From the NCBI GenBank assembly GCA_036365145.1, contig JAEOAD010000888.1, positions 4,295,001 to 4,359,000 on the forward strand: a stretch of DNA of 64,000 nt, written 5' to 3'. The notes beneath the pieces were generated by a model, which did not search any database, had not been told where the DNA came from, and saw nothing but the letters and a program-made list of their open reading frames with translations. This document shows, piece by piece, positions 35,209 through 46,705 of this stretch (position 1 is its first letter; every line of letters starts with the position of its first letter). The translations under genes were made by a program, and so were the position numbers. Origin of the DNA: Orientallactaga sibirica (lineage: Eukaryota; Chordata; Mammalia; Rodentia; Dipodidae).

Positions 35209-35635
35209 CTATTTATTTATTTATTTATTTATTTTTATTTATTTTTTTTTCCGAGGTAGGTACATGTCACTCTGGTCCAGGCTAACCTGGAATTCACTAT
35301 GTAGTCTCAGGGTGGCCTCAAACTCATGTTGATCCTCCTACCTCTGCCTCCCAAGTGCTGGGATTAAAGGCGTGCGCCACCACACCCAGCTCCTCTTTCT
35401 TTCTTTTTCTTTCTTTCTTTTCTTTTTCTTTCTTTCTTTCTTTCCTTTCTTTCTTTCTTTCTTTTTTAATATTTTATTTATTTATCTATGAGAGAGAGGG
35501 AGAAAACAGATGTGCCACTGCAAATGAACTCCAGACACATGTGCCACCTTGTGCATCTGGTTTTACATGGCAATCAAACTGGGTACTTAGGTTTCACAGG
35601 AAAGCGCCTTAACCACTGAACCATCTCTCCAGCCC
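34890..35635 (-). repeat. B2, B1, B2-like SINEs separated by TTTC microsatellites
   Basis: Reverse B2-like 34890-35118; (GCTT)n(TTTC)n(TTTA)n 35118-35240; reverse B1-like 35248-35393; (TTTC)n 35395-35465; reverse B2-like 35466-35635. Confidence 0.87.
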
Positions 35636-35859
35636 ACTCTTTTGACTTTTTGTAACAGGGTCTTCCTCTGTAGCCCAGATTAGCTTTGAATCCTCCTGCC
35701 TCAGCGTTCCCAGTACTGGGGATAACACATGTGTGCTGCCATGTGTGGGTTCAGTCTGTTTTGTTATCTGGAAATGAGATAACACCCAGGCCCTTGTTGA
35801 ATCCTTCTACCCAGGTGCCAGGGCTCTCCAGTCCCCTCAGGACAAGGTCTGCATTTTTT

Positions 35860-36290
35860 TTTCTTTTTGAACTAGGGTCTCATTCCAGACCAGGCTAACC
35901 TGGAACTCACTCTGTAGTTCCAGACTGGCCTTGAATTTATGGCAATCCTCCTACCTCTGCCTCCTGAGTACTGGGATTAAAGGCATACTCTACCACAACC
36001 TGTAAGGTCTGCATTCTTTTTTTTGAGAGACAGAGAGAATTGGCATGCCAGGGCCTTCCAACCACTGCAATGCTGGGATTACAGATGCATGTACCACCAC
36101 GCCCGGCTTCTTTTTGAGAGACAGAGCCTTCTCCAAACTGGAGACTTGTGTACATGTGCAACCACTGCAATCAACATGATGCTTGTATCACTGTGAGTCT
36201 GGCTTACATAGGACCTAGAATCCTTACATAGACGTGAATCCTTAGGCTTCGCAGGTAAGCACCTTAACTGCTAAGCCATTTCTTCAGCCC
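35860..36290 (-). repeat. Worn B1- and B2-like SINE pieces
   Basis: Reverse B1-like 35862-36003 entered a B2-like (AAGGTCTGCATT before and after at 35843 and 36003); further B2-like 36110-36290. Confidence 0.7.
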
Positions 36291-36740
36291 AAGGTCTGCC
36301 CTGGCATAGCCTTGAGCCTTGCCTGCTGTTCTTCCCACCTTGTCCTTTAGCCACACACACACTAGTCATAATTTCTGCTGACACCAAGCCTTTCCTCTTC
36401 AGCACCATGTCCTTCTGACAACTTCACATTTTACCCTTTCTTTGGGTTTTACCTCTTCTGAGAAGCTTTCCCTATCTCCTTTGCCCCTTTCTGGGTTGGG
36501 TACTCCCCTGAAATCCAAGGCTCCTATGCTCCCTATTGACTGATCACTCTTCCTTATCTCCTAGACCCTCACCCTTACTAGACAGAAGGCAGAATCCTGT
36601 CATTTCTATATCCCCAGCAGTAGGCCAAGCACAAAGGAGACATTTCAGTGACTGTGTTAGTCAGATTTTTATGGTTATAACAAATATTTTACAGGAACAT
36701 TTTTAAATTTAATTTTAAATGTAGTTACTTATTTTATAAA
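36291..36740. other. Unique intergenic sequence
   Basis: No gene; resembles old repeat debris (CTGTCATTTCTATATCCCCA near 36597). Confidence 0.4.
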
Positions 36741-36744
36741 TATT

Positions 36745-37335
36745 TTTATTTTTGTTTATTTGAGAGAGAGAGAGAGAGAAAGAGGAAGAGAGAGAGAATG
36801 GGCGCACTAGGCATTCAGCCACTGCAAATGAACTCCAGACGCATGTGCCACCTTATGCATCTGGCTTACATGGGTCCTGGAGAATTGAACCTTGGTCCTT
36901 TGGCTTTGCAGGCAATCACCTTAACTGCTAAGCCATCTCTCCAGCCCTATTTTTTATTTATTTATGAGAGAGAGAGAATGGGTGAACCAGGGCTTCTAGC
37001 CACTGCAAATGAACTCCAGATGCATGCGCCACCATGAGCATCTAGTTTCCATGGGTTCTGGGGAGTGGAACCTGGGTCCTTAGGCTTCACAAACAAGTGC
37101 CTTAACCACTAAGCCAACCCTCCAGCCCTAATTTTATTTTATTTAAGATATTTTATTTATTTATGTGAGAGAGGGAAAGAGGCAAATAAAGAGAGTGAGA
37201 GAATGAATGGGCATGCCAGGGCCTCTAGCCACTGCAAACAAACTCCAGACGCATGTACCACCTTGTGCATCTGGCTTACGTGGGTACTGAGGAATTGAAC
37301 CAGGGTCCTTAGGCTTCACAGGCAAGTGCCTTTAA
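36745..37335 (-). repeat. Three B2-like SINEs
   Basis: Reverse copies 36745-36948, 36950-37128 and 37140-37330. The last is broken at CAAGTGCC by a B1-like fragment. Confidence 0.83.
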
Positions 37336-37516
37336 TCCCAGCACTTGGGAGGCAGAGAGAAGAGGATTGCTATGAATTCAAATCCATCCTGCGACTACAG
37401 AGTGAATTCCAGTGAAACCTTATCTCACAGCAATCCTTCTATCTCTGCATCCCCAGTGCAGGGATGAAAGGCATGGGGACACCATGCCTGGGTAGATTTT
37501 TTTTGGGGGTGTCTTT

Positions 37517-37549
<33 letters not shown>

Positions 37550-38042
37550 TTTTTTTTGTTTTTTTGAGGTAGGGTCTCCCTCTAGCCCAGGCTGACCTGG
37601 AATTCACTCTGTATTCTCAGGGTGGCCTCGAACTCATGGTGATCCTCCTACCTCTGCCTCCCGAGTGCTGGGATTAAAGACGTGTGCCACCACGCCCAGC
37701 TTATTTTTTTGGTTTTTTGAGGCAGGGTCTCACTCTAGCTCAGGCTGACCTGGAATTCACTGTATTCTCAGGGTTGCCTGGAACTCATGGTGATCCTCCT
37801 ACCTCTGCATCCTGAGTGCTGGAATTAAAGGCATGCGCCACCACACCCAACCCTTTTTAAAATTTTAATTTATTTATTTATTTATTTATTTTTTTGGTTT
37901 TTCAAGGTAAGGTCTTGGTCTAGCCAGGCAGACCTGGAATTCTCTATGCAATTTCAGGCTGCCCTTGAACTCACAGTGATCCTCCTACCTCAGCCTCCTG
38001 AGTGCTGTGATTAAAGGTGTGCACCACCACGCCCAGCTCCTT
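37325..38042. repeat. B1-like SINEs
   Basis: Short forward copy 37325-37430, then reverse copies 37510-37702, 37706-37850 and 37885-38038. Confidence 0.8.
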
Positions 38043-38072
38043 TTTAAATTTTTGGTTTTTTAAAAAATATTT

Positions 38073-38700
38073 TATTTGGGCTGGAGAGATGGCTTAGTGG
38101 CTAATCTCTCTCTGTCTCTCTCTCCAAAAATAAATAAATAAAAATAATTTAAAAATTAAAAAAATATTTTATTTATTTGCAAGGAGAGAGAGGGAGAGAG
38201 AATATGATATAGGTGCACCAGGGTCTCTTACTATGGCAAACAAACTCCAGATGCATGCACCACTTTGTGTATCTGGCTTTATGTAGGTATGCAAGAATTG
38301 AACCCAGGCTGTCAGACTCTGCAAGCAAGTGTCTTTAACCACTGAGCCATCTTTCTACCCTACATATATATAAATATATAATACATATAAAAATATATAA
38401 TATATATAAAATATATAATATAAATATATATATACATATATATTTTTACCAGTGTTACCAAGCCCATTCTTCATTTGAGAAATTCACTCCAAAGCCATCA
38501 GATTTAAAAGAAAATTAAAAAATATTTTTTTATTTATTTATGAGAGAGAGAAAATGGGCATATCAGGGCCTCTTAGCCACTCTAAACAAACTCCAGACAC
38601 ATGTGCATCTGGCTTTTCATGTGTACTGAGGAACTGAACCCAGGTCCTTTGGCTTTGGAGGGAAGCACCTTAACCATTAAGCCATCTCTCTGGCCCTTCA
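38073..38700. repeat. B2-like pieces and (TA)-rich tract
   Basis: A forward long B2-like copy reduced to head and tail (38078-38160); reverse B2-like 38162-38360; TA/AATA-rich 38362-38445; reverse B2-like 38520-38697. Confidence 0.78.
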
Positions 38701-38707
38701 ATTTTAG

Positions 38708-39089
38708 GAGGGGGGATTGTTTCAAGGTAGGGTTTCACTCTAGCCCAGGCTGACCTGGAATTCACTATGTAGTTTCATGGCGATCCTCCTACCTTTGCCT
38801 CCCAAGTGCTGAGATTAAAGGTGTGTGCCACCATACCTAGCAATTTTTAAAAATATTTATTTATTTGCAAACAGAAAAAGAGAGGGAGAATATTGCTTGC
38901 CACTGCAAACAAACTCCAGACACATATGCCACTTTGTGCATCTGGCTTACCTGGGAACTGGAGAATCAACCCAGCTCCTCAGGCTTTACAAGCAAGCACT
39001 GTTAACCACTGAGCCATTTCTCTAGCTCTAAATGTTCTCTTTTTGTTTATTTGTTTGTTTTGGGGTTTTCAAATTTTTAAAAAAACTAT

Positions 39090-39128
<39 letters not shown>

Positions 39129-39460
39129 TTGGAGAGAAAGAGGCAGAGAGAGGGAGATTGAGAGAGAATGGATGCTCCAAAGCCTCCAGCCATGCAAATA
39201 AACTCCAGACGTGTGCGCTCCCTTGTGCATCTGGCTTACATGGGTCCTGGAGAATCGAACTGGGGCAAACACCTTAAGCACTAAGACATCTCTCCAGCCC
39301 TGTTTTTGGTTTTTTGAGGGTAGGGTCTCACTCTAGTTCAGGCTGACCTGGAATTCACTATGCAGTTTCAGGGTGGCCTCAAACTCTTGGCAATCCTCCT
39401 ACCTCTGCCTTCCAAGTGCTGGGATTAAAGGCGTGCGCCACCATGCCCGTCCCAGTATTT
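38708..39460 (-). repeat. B1, B2, (TTTA)n-B2, B1-like SINEs
   Basis: Reverse copies 38712-38842, 38850-39030, 39085-39300 (twelve TTTA units as tail), 39303-39455. Confidence 0.83.
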
Positions 39461-39511
39461 TTTTTTTTTTTTAATGTTTAGAGAGATTTTACTAGATTAA
39501 GAGAAGAAAAG

Positions 39512-39740
39512 AAGCCGTGTGTGGTGGTGCACGCCTTTAATCCCAGCACTCGGGAGGCAGAGGTAGGAGGATCACCATGAGTTCAAGGCCACCCTGAGAC
39601 TACACAGTTACTTCCAGGTCAGCCTGAGCCAGAGTGACACCCTACCTCAAAAAACCAAAAAAAAAAAAAAAAAAAAAAAAAGAAAGAAAGAAGAGAGAGA
39701 GAGAAAGAAATAAAGAAAGGAAGAAAGGAAGAAAAGGAAG
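39512..39740 (+). repeat. B1-like SINE with A/GAAA tail
   Basis: Forward copy 39514-39655 followed by A25 and GA-rich tail to about 39740. Confidence 0.87.
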
Positions 39741-40130
39741 AGAATAAAAGCTGGTGTCACCAGGACTACGGCCAGAGTTCGGGTTCTCAAGATGGAGCAT
39801 TGTACTGTTTGGAGTGTCAGCTTTTACTGGAAATAACCACATGATGTTCATAGAAAAAACAGGATGGGAGTTAAGCCATAAATCACAACTTACATCTTAG
39901 AAGATTACAGGGAAAAAAACCAGAATGAACTTGTGAACAGGCCTGTTGGTCAGTTGCAGGAAGTGCCTGGGGGGTGTGAGGTAGGCCTGCAGACCAAGAA
40001 TGCCCACTTATCTGCCCTTAAGGACTTTGCTCAACAATGCAGGCTGGGGTATTCAGACCAGCAGAGCATCCTGTTTATCTACCATCCCCACCTGCTCAAG
40101 CAAGTGTTTCATTTTATTCTTTTATGGGCT
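39741..40130. other. Unique intergenic sequence
   Basis: No gene or recent repeat; likely an old repeat (GTGAACAGGCCTGTTGGTCA). Confidence 0.4.
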
Positions 40131-40438
40131 AACATTTTGCTCTCTTTATACAAACAACTCCAAATGCATGCACCACTGGGAAATGTACTGGGAAATTGAA
40201 CCAGGGTTGTTAGGCTTTGCAAGCAAGTACTTTAACTGCTGAGCCATTGTTCCAATCTTTTTTTTTGTTGTTTTGTTTTGTTTGTTTTTTGAGGTAGAGT
40301 TTCACTCTAGCTCAGGCTGACCTGGAATTCACTATGTAGTCTCAGGGTGGCCTTGAACTCACAGTGATCCTTTTACCTCTGCCTCCCAAGTGCATGCACC
40401 ACCACACCGACTATTTATTTATTTGTTTAAGAAAGAAA

Positions 40439-40487
<49 letters not shown>

Positions 40488-40625
40488 GGTTCGTGTCAGG
40501 GCCTCTAGCCACTGCAAATGAACTCTATACGTAAGTGCCACCTTTTGCGTCTGGCTTTATGTAGGTACTCAATAATTAATTTAGCTTTGCAGGCACCTTA
40601 AGTGCTAAGCCATCTCTCCAGCCCT
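40130..40625 (-). repeat. B2, B1, B2-like SINEs
   Basis: Reverse fragments 40145-40255, 40262-40412 and 40415-40623, the last with a (GA)n of about 20 units. Confidence 0.8.
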
Positions 40626-40673
40626 TTCTCTCTCTAATAAATAAGTAAAATGTTTTATTAAATGGGATTCTAG

Positions 40674-40807
40674 ATGGGCGTGGTGGCGCACACCTGTAAT
40701 CTCAGAACTCACGAGGCAGAGGTAGGAGGATTGCCATGAGTTTGAGACCACCCTGAGACTACATAGTTAATTCCAGATCAGCTTGTACTAGAGTGAGACC
40801 CTACCCT

Positions 40808-40901
<94 letters not shown>

Positions 40902-41216
40902 TGGGATTCTAGCCAGTCATGGTGGCACATGCCTTTAATCCAGGCATTTGGAAGGCAGAGGTAGGAGGATTTCCATGAGTTCAAGGCCACCCTGAGACTA
41001 CATAGTGAATTGCAGGTCAGCCTGAGCTACAGTGAGACCCTACCTTGAAAAACAAAAACAAAAAAAGGATTTAGCCAGGCATGGTGTTGCACACCTTTAA
41101 TCCCAGCACTTGGGAGGCAGAGGTAGGAGGATCACCGTAAGTTCAAGGCCACCCTGAGACTACATAGTGAATTCCAGGTCAGCCTGGACTACAGTAAGAC
41201 CCTACCTAGAAAAACC

Positions 41217-41246
<30 letters not shown>
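40674..41246 (+). repeat. Three B1-like SINEs with (TA)n(TG)n
   Basis: Forward copies 40674-40835, 40910-41062 and 41070-41246. The first tail has become TA then TG repeats (40834-40899). Confidence 0.88.
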
Positions 41247-41247
<1 letters not shown>

Positions 41248-41339
41248 AGGATTCTACTTTCTGGGCTTTAAATTATTTTGTGTTAAATGACCTTTATGCA
41301 TTTATTTGTGTGTGTATATACATGTATACTGGTGAGCAC

Positions 41340-41690
41340 ACTATTGCAGTAAGGTTTGCATTGCTGGCAGAAATCACCTGACCAAGAGCAGCTTTGGGGG
41401 TTTATTTTGGTTTACATGCTTGAGGGGAAGCTCCATGACGCCAGGAGAAAACAATGGCATGAGCAGAGGGTGGACATCACCCACTGGCCAACATAAGGTA
41501 AACAACAGGAACAGGAGAGTGTGCCAAACACTGGCAAGGGGACACTGGCTATAACACCCATAAGCCCACTCTCAACAATACACTGCCTCCAGGAGGTGTT
41601 AGTTCCCAAATCTCTATCAGCTGGGACACCTGAATCAAACCACCACACACACCAAGGTGCACATGTGGAATTCAAAGGACCTCAAGGTGT
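41340..41690 (+). repeat. Old interspersed repeat relic, family uncertain
   Basis: GGGTTTATTTTGGTTTACAT, then GCCTCCAGGAGGTGTTAGTT and a CCACACACACC end resemble a dispersed rodent sequence I have seen often but cannot name. A short related head (TGTGTTAGTCAGATTTTTAT) occurs near 36656. Confidence 0.35.
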
Positions 41691-41704
41691 CTGTCCTCAC
41701 TTTT

Positions 41705-42240
41705 TTACTTTATTTTGGTTTTTCAAGGTAGGCTTTCACTCTAGTCCAGGCTGACCTGGAACTCACTATGTAGTTGCAGGGTGGCCTCGAACTCACTGCG
41801 ATCCTCCTACCTCTGTCTCCCGAGTGCTGCGATTAAAGGTGTACGCCACCATGTCTGGCTTATTTTATTTTTATTATTATTATTATTTTTTGGTTTTCAA
41901 GGTAGGGTCTTACTCTACTCAGGCTGACCTGGAATTCACTATGTAGTCTCAGGGTGTCCTTGAACTCACGTCAATCCTGCTACCTCTGTCTCCTGAGTGC
42001 TGGGATTAAAGGCATGTATCACCATACCCAGCCTCAGGAAGCACATTTAAAATTTTTTTTTTCTATTTATTTGAGAGAGAGAAAGAGGGAGAGAGAGAAT
42101 GGGCATGCCAGGGCCTTTAGCCACTGCAAACTAACTCCAGATGCATGCACCCCCTTGTGCATCTGGCTGGCTTACAAGGGTCCTGGAGAGTCAAACCAGG
42201 ATCCTCTGGCTTTATAAGCAAACGCCCTAACCACTAAACC
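41705..42240 (-). repeat. B1, B1, B2-like SINEs
   Basis: Reverse copies 41712-41860, 41885-42033 and 42045-42255. Confidence 0.85.
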
Positions 42241-42252
42241 ATCTCTCCAGCC

Positions 42253-42320
42253 CCTCAGCAAGCACTTTTAAATATTTTATTATTTATTTATTTGAGAGAG
42301 AGAGATACAGAAATAGGCAG

Positions 42321-42356
<36 letters not shown>

Positions 42357-42527
42357 GGTGCACCAGGGCCTCCAGCCACTGCAAACGAACTCCAGATGCA
42401 TGCACCCCCTTGTGCATCTGGCTTACATGAGTCCTGGAGAATAGAGCCTTGAACCGGGGTCCTTGGGCTTCATAGGCAAGCGTTTAACCGCTAAGCCATC
42501 TCTCCAGCCCTCAGCAAGCACTTTTAA
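42253..42527 (-). repeat. Young B2-like SINE with 19-bp target duplication
   Basis: CCTCAGCAAGCACTTTTAA occurs at 42253-42271 and 42509-42527, identical on both sides. Body of the GAGCCTTGAACCGGGGTCCT subtype. Confidence 0.93.
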
Positions 42528-43455
42528 CCACTAAGTCATCTCTTTAGTTCCCCTTTGGTTCTAAGACAGGATCTCAAATAGTCCAGGACAATCTTGAATT
42601 TGGTATGTAACTGAAGATGACCCTGAACTCATGATTCTCCTGCTTCCATGTTCCAAGTGCTAAGATTTCAGGTATGTGCCGTTACAACCTGGACTGATTT
42701 TTTTTTTTTTTTCGAGTTAGGGTTTCACTCTACTAACCCAGGCTGACTTGGAATTCACTCTGTAGTCCCAGGCTAGCCTGGAACTCGCAGCAATCCTTCT
42801 ACCTTTGCCTCCCAAGTATTTATTTTATTTTATTGGTTTTTCGAGGTAGGGTCTCACTCTAGCCCAGGCTGACCTGGACTTCGCTCTGTATTCTCAGGGT
42901 GGCCTCCAACTAATGGCCATCCTCCTACCTCTGCCTCCCAAGTGCTGGGATTAAAGGCATGCGCCACCACGCCCAGCTAGGACTGTATTTTTTTTTTCAT
43001 GGGAGGATCTCACTCTAGCCCAGCCTGAGCTGGAACTCACTCTGTAGTTTCAGGATAGCCTCCAACTCACTGCAATCCTTCTACCTTGGCTTCCTGAATG
43101 CTGGAATTTGCCACCATGCCCAGTTTTGTTTGCTTTTGAGGTGTCTCACTAAGTACCATAAGCTGGTCTTGAACTTGAAATACTGCTTGAGTCTCTTAAC
43201 AAGTGTGCACCATCATAACCAGCTTTATAAAATTGTTTTCTATTTACTTATTTGAGAGAGAGAGGGAGAGAGAGAGAGTAAGAGGCAGATAAATAGAGAG
43301 AATGGGCATGCCAGGGCCTCCAGCCACTGCAAATGAACTCCAGATGCATGCACCATCTTGTGCATCTGGCTTACATGGGTCCTGGGGAATCAAATCTAGG
43401 TCCTTTGACTTTCCAGGCAAATGCCTTAACCACTAAGCCATCTCTCCAGCCCACA
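42528..43455 (-). repeat. Old B1-like copies and a B2-like SINE
   Basis: Reverse B1-like 42695-42812, 42832-42980 and worn 42988-43125; B2-like 43235-43453. Confidence 0.78.
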
Positions 43456-44104
43456 TTTTTTTTTTTTAATCAGGGTCTCACTAGCTCAGACTAGGTTTGA
43501 ATTCATGGTGATCCTCCTTCCTCAGTCTCCCATATGGTGAAATGGTGTAGCTCAATAGTAGAGTATAACTACTATGCATGAGTCCTGGCACCACACACAC
43601 ACACCCATCACCGTGAAGAGGAACCCTCATAAAGCTTACAAGCTAGTGAAAAGACAAAAATGAATCTCATCTGGGAATTACTGAGAAGGTTTTATTGGGG
43701 CAGTGACATTTAAATACCAAATCAAAGGATAGTTACTAGTTGGCCAAAGGAGTCGGGGAGGACAAATCAGGCTCTCACACAGCTCTTGCAGAAGCCCCTA
43801 AATAATCCTTTCCAGCTCAAGTGAAAGCAGTGGGGACTAATAGCACATAGATAATTCTCTGAGGGCTATGAGGAGCCACAGTCTAAAACCAGTCTCTCCA
43901 AACTTGAGATTTACTCTGCTTTGGCTGAGTGTTAACCTCCTTGGCAGAAAAACTACACCCACCAATTCTACAGTAGGCACCCCCAAGACCCTTGCCCCTG
44001 TACCCCAAGCCACAAGGGAGCAGAGAAGAGCTTACTACTGAGCAGCTTTGTAGGTGCAGGAGAAAGATCAAGAAGGCAGGTAACCAGTGAGGATGTCAGT
44101 CATT
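43456..44104. other. Mostly unique intergenic sequence
   Basis: An ID-like forward fragment (TGGTGTAGCTCAATAGTAGA at 43541) with short CA tail; otherwise no gene or clear repeat. Confidence 0.45.
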
Positions 44105-44303
44105 AAAAACACAAACATCAAGCCGGGCGTGGTGGCGCACGCCTTTAATCCCAGCACTCGGGAGGCAGAGGTAGGAGGATCGCCGTGAGTTCGAGGCCAC
44201 CCTGAGACTACATAGTGAATTCCAGGTCAGCCTGGACCAGAGTGAAACCCTACCTCGAAAAACCAAAAAAAAAAAAAAAAAAACCAAAAAAACACAAACA
44301 TCA
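44105..44303 (+). repeat. Young B1-like SINE with target duplication
   Basis: Essentially consensus body 44121-44285, flanked by AAAAACACAAACATCA on both sides. Confidence 0.94.
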
Positions 44304-44305
44304 GA

Positions 44306-44911
44306 GGGGCTGGAGAGATGGCTAAGCGGTTAAGGCACTTGCCTGCAAAGCCGAATGAACCTAAGTTAGATTCCCCAGGACCCACGTAAGCCAGATACAC
44401 AAGGTAGTGCACATGTCTGTAGTTCGTTTGCAGCAGCTGGAGGCTCTGGCAGGCTCATTCTCTATCTGCCTCTATCAATCTCTGCTTCTTTCTCTCTCTC
44501 AAATACATAAATAATTTTTTAAAAGCCACAAACAAGCTGGGTGTGGTGGCACACGCCTCTAATCCCAGCATTTAAGAGGCAGAGGTAGGAGGATCACCAT
44601 GAGTTCGAGGCCATCCTGAGACTACATAGTGAATTACAGGTCAGTCTGAGCCAGAGTGAGACTTTACCTTGAAAAATAAACAAACAAACAAACAAATGCC
44701 CCAAAACCAAAGCAAAACAAAACCAGTCATTTAAAAAAAAAGGTGGGGGCTGGTTAAGGCACTTGCCTGCTAAGTCTAAGGACACACATTTGACTCTCTA
44801 GGTCCCATGTTAAGCCGGTTGCACATGCACACAAGGGGGCACACATGTCGGGAGTTCGATTGCAGTGGGTGGAGATCCTGGCCTGCCAATTCTCTCTCTT
44901 GCTCTCCCATA

Positions 44912-44950
<39 letters not shown>

Positions 44951-45525
44951 CACAGTCTGTTGGGCTTGCCTCAAAAAAAGGGTGGGAGAAGCTGGGTGTG
45001 GTGGTATATACCTTTAATCCCAGCACTTGGGAGGCTGAAGTAGGATGATCACTGTGATTTCAAGGTTACCCTGAGACTAGAGTGAATACCAGGTCAGCCT
45101 AGGCTAGAGTGAGACCCTACCTCGAAAAATGGAAAAGAAAAAAAAAAGGGCTAGAGAGATGGCTTAGTGGTTAAGGTGCTTGCCTACAAAACCTAAGGAC
45201 CCTGGTTCAATTCCTCAGTACACAGGTAAAACCAGAGGACCCAGGTTTGATTCTCCAGGTCCCATGTAAGCCAGATGCACATGGTGGCACATGTGTCTGG
45301 AGTTTGTTTGCAGTGGCTAGAGGCCCTGGCGCACACATTTTCACTCTCTCCCCTTCTGTCTCAAGAAAATAAATAAAATCTTAAAAAAATAGCTTAAAAA
45401 AAAAGATCTATCAGCTAGGCATGGTGACACATGCCTTTAGTACCAGCACTCACTAGGCTAAGGTAGGAGGTCCAGGCCAGCCTGGGCTACAGTGAGACAG
45501 TACCTCAAAGAAAAAAAAAATATCT
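44306..45525 (+). repeat. Forward-oriented SINE block with (AAT)n
   Basis: B2-like 44306-44522, B1-like 44533-44698, B2-like 44745-44912, (AAT)n 44912-44949, B1-like 44990-45145, B2-like 45148-45390 (middle part present twice), short B1-like 45414-45522. Confidence 0.85.
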
Positions 45526-45975
45526 ATCATATGACACAGCTGTAACATTCCTGGGCATTCACTTGAAAGAGTCCAAGACAAACTATCAGAGATCCTTGCA
45601 CACCATTCTTTATTGTAGGATTATTCACATTCCTAAATTATGGAATCAACCTAGATGAAAATGTGGCATATATACCCAATGAATTTTTTTTCAGTCATAA
45701 GAAGAATGCAGTCAAGTCATTTTCAAGAAAATGGATACAAATGGAGACAATTTCAGGCAAATTAAGCCAGTTTCAAAAAAACAAATGTTTTCTTTCATTT
45801 GTGGTTTCTAGGTTTTATATACTCACATAAAATCATATGTATACGTAATATGAAAGTAGAAATTAAATTTCCTACAGGAACAAAGGGAAAAAGGGGAGAG
45901 TCGAAAAGAGGAAGATTAGGGAAAAGAAGGATATGCTTAATTGCAATATATACTTGTAGGAAAAAAAATTTTTAA
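45515..45975 (+). mobile_element. LINE-1 3' fragment (end of ORF2 and 3' UTR)
   Basis: Diverged but recognisable L1 signature order: CTGGGCATTCACTTGAAAGA, TTTATTGTAGGATTATTCACA, CAACCTAGATGAAAATGTGG, CCAATGAATTTT, AAATGGATACAAATGGAGA, CATTTGTGGTTTCTAG. No open frame survives. It is 5' truncated, as is typical for L1 copies. Confidence 0.7.
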
Positions 45976-46700
45976 AGGAAGGTAAATATGGCACAAAGCA
46001 CAGCTGAGAAGTCTGGGAGCTGGGCGCTCTAGGGCAGGAAAGCAAGCCAAGCATAAGGCTTGGTAGCAGGCAGAGGCTACAAATCAGATGAAGGAATTTG
46101 GCTAATGTGCAGGACTTGGGTTTAATGGAGAGCGGGCGACCCCTGGGAGCAGTGCTCGGTAGTGATACTAAAGGACCCAGATGGGGAGGGGAGGCTGTTT
46201 AAGATGGGGGTAGCTGGCCTGTCAGTTTTCTTTTCACAGAAGCTAACTGTCCGGCATGATGGATTCCTGGGATCCCAGAACGGCTAGGGTGGAAGGGACC
46301 TCGAAAAAGGAACTACCGTCATGTGCCCAGTGCTACAGCTGAATACAGTCGTGAACACTATCTTAACACTCCTAGCTCTGCTTCGAGGTAATATCCAGTT
46401 TTCAGGTGAGAAAGCTGCGGTCTGGTGACTTCCCGGGGAGGGAAGGGATTCTGTCTACTCCAAAGTCTTTCTCCTGGGGTCTCAACGCCTGTAAGACGCA
46501 GATTCCCAGAGGTTTGGGAGAAGGAGCATCCGGTGTGAGGGGACTTTCGGAGAGAACCACGCCTCCCTTTTTAGCGTTGTCTTCCTTGAAAATATGCAAT
46601 CCTCGCCAGCCGGGAAGGATTCCCGGATGGCCCAGATGTTCCTCTTTCACCCGCACTCATGTCCATTGGTGACATCCATTCTCCTCTCCTGGCGAGCCAA
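45976..46700. other. Unique sequence before the motif array
   Basis: SINE-free, rising in G+C toward 46.7 kb. No exon recognised. Likely outer part of the Fbxl19 regulatory region. Confidence 0.45.
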
Positions 46701-46705
46701 GGCTT

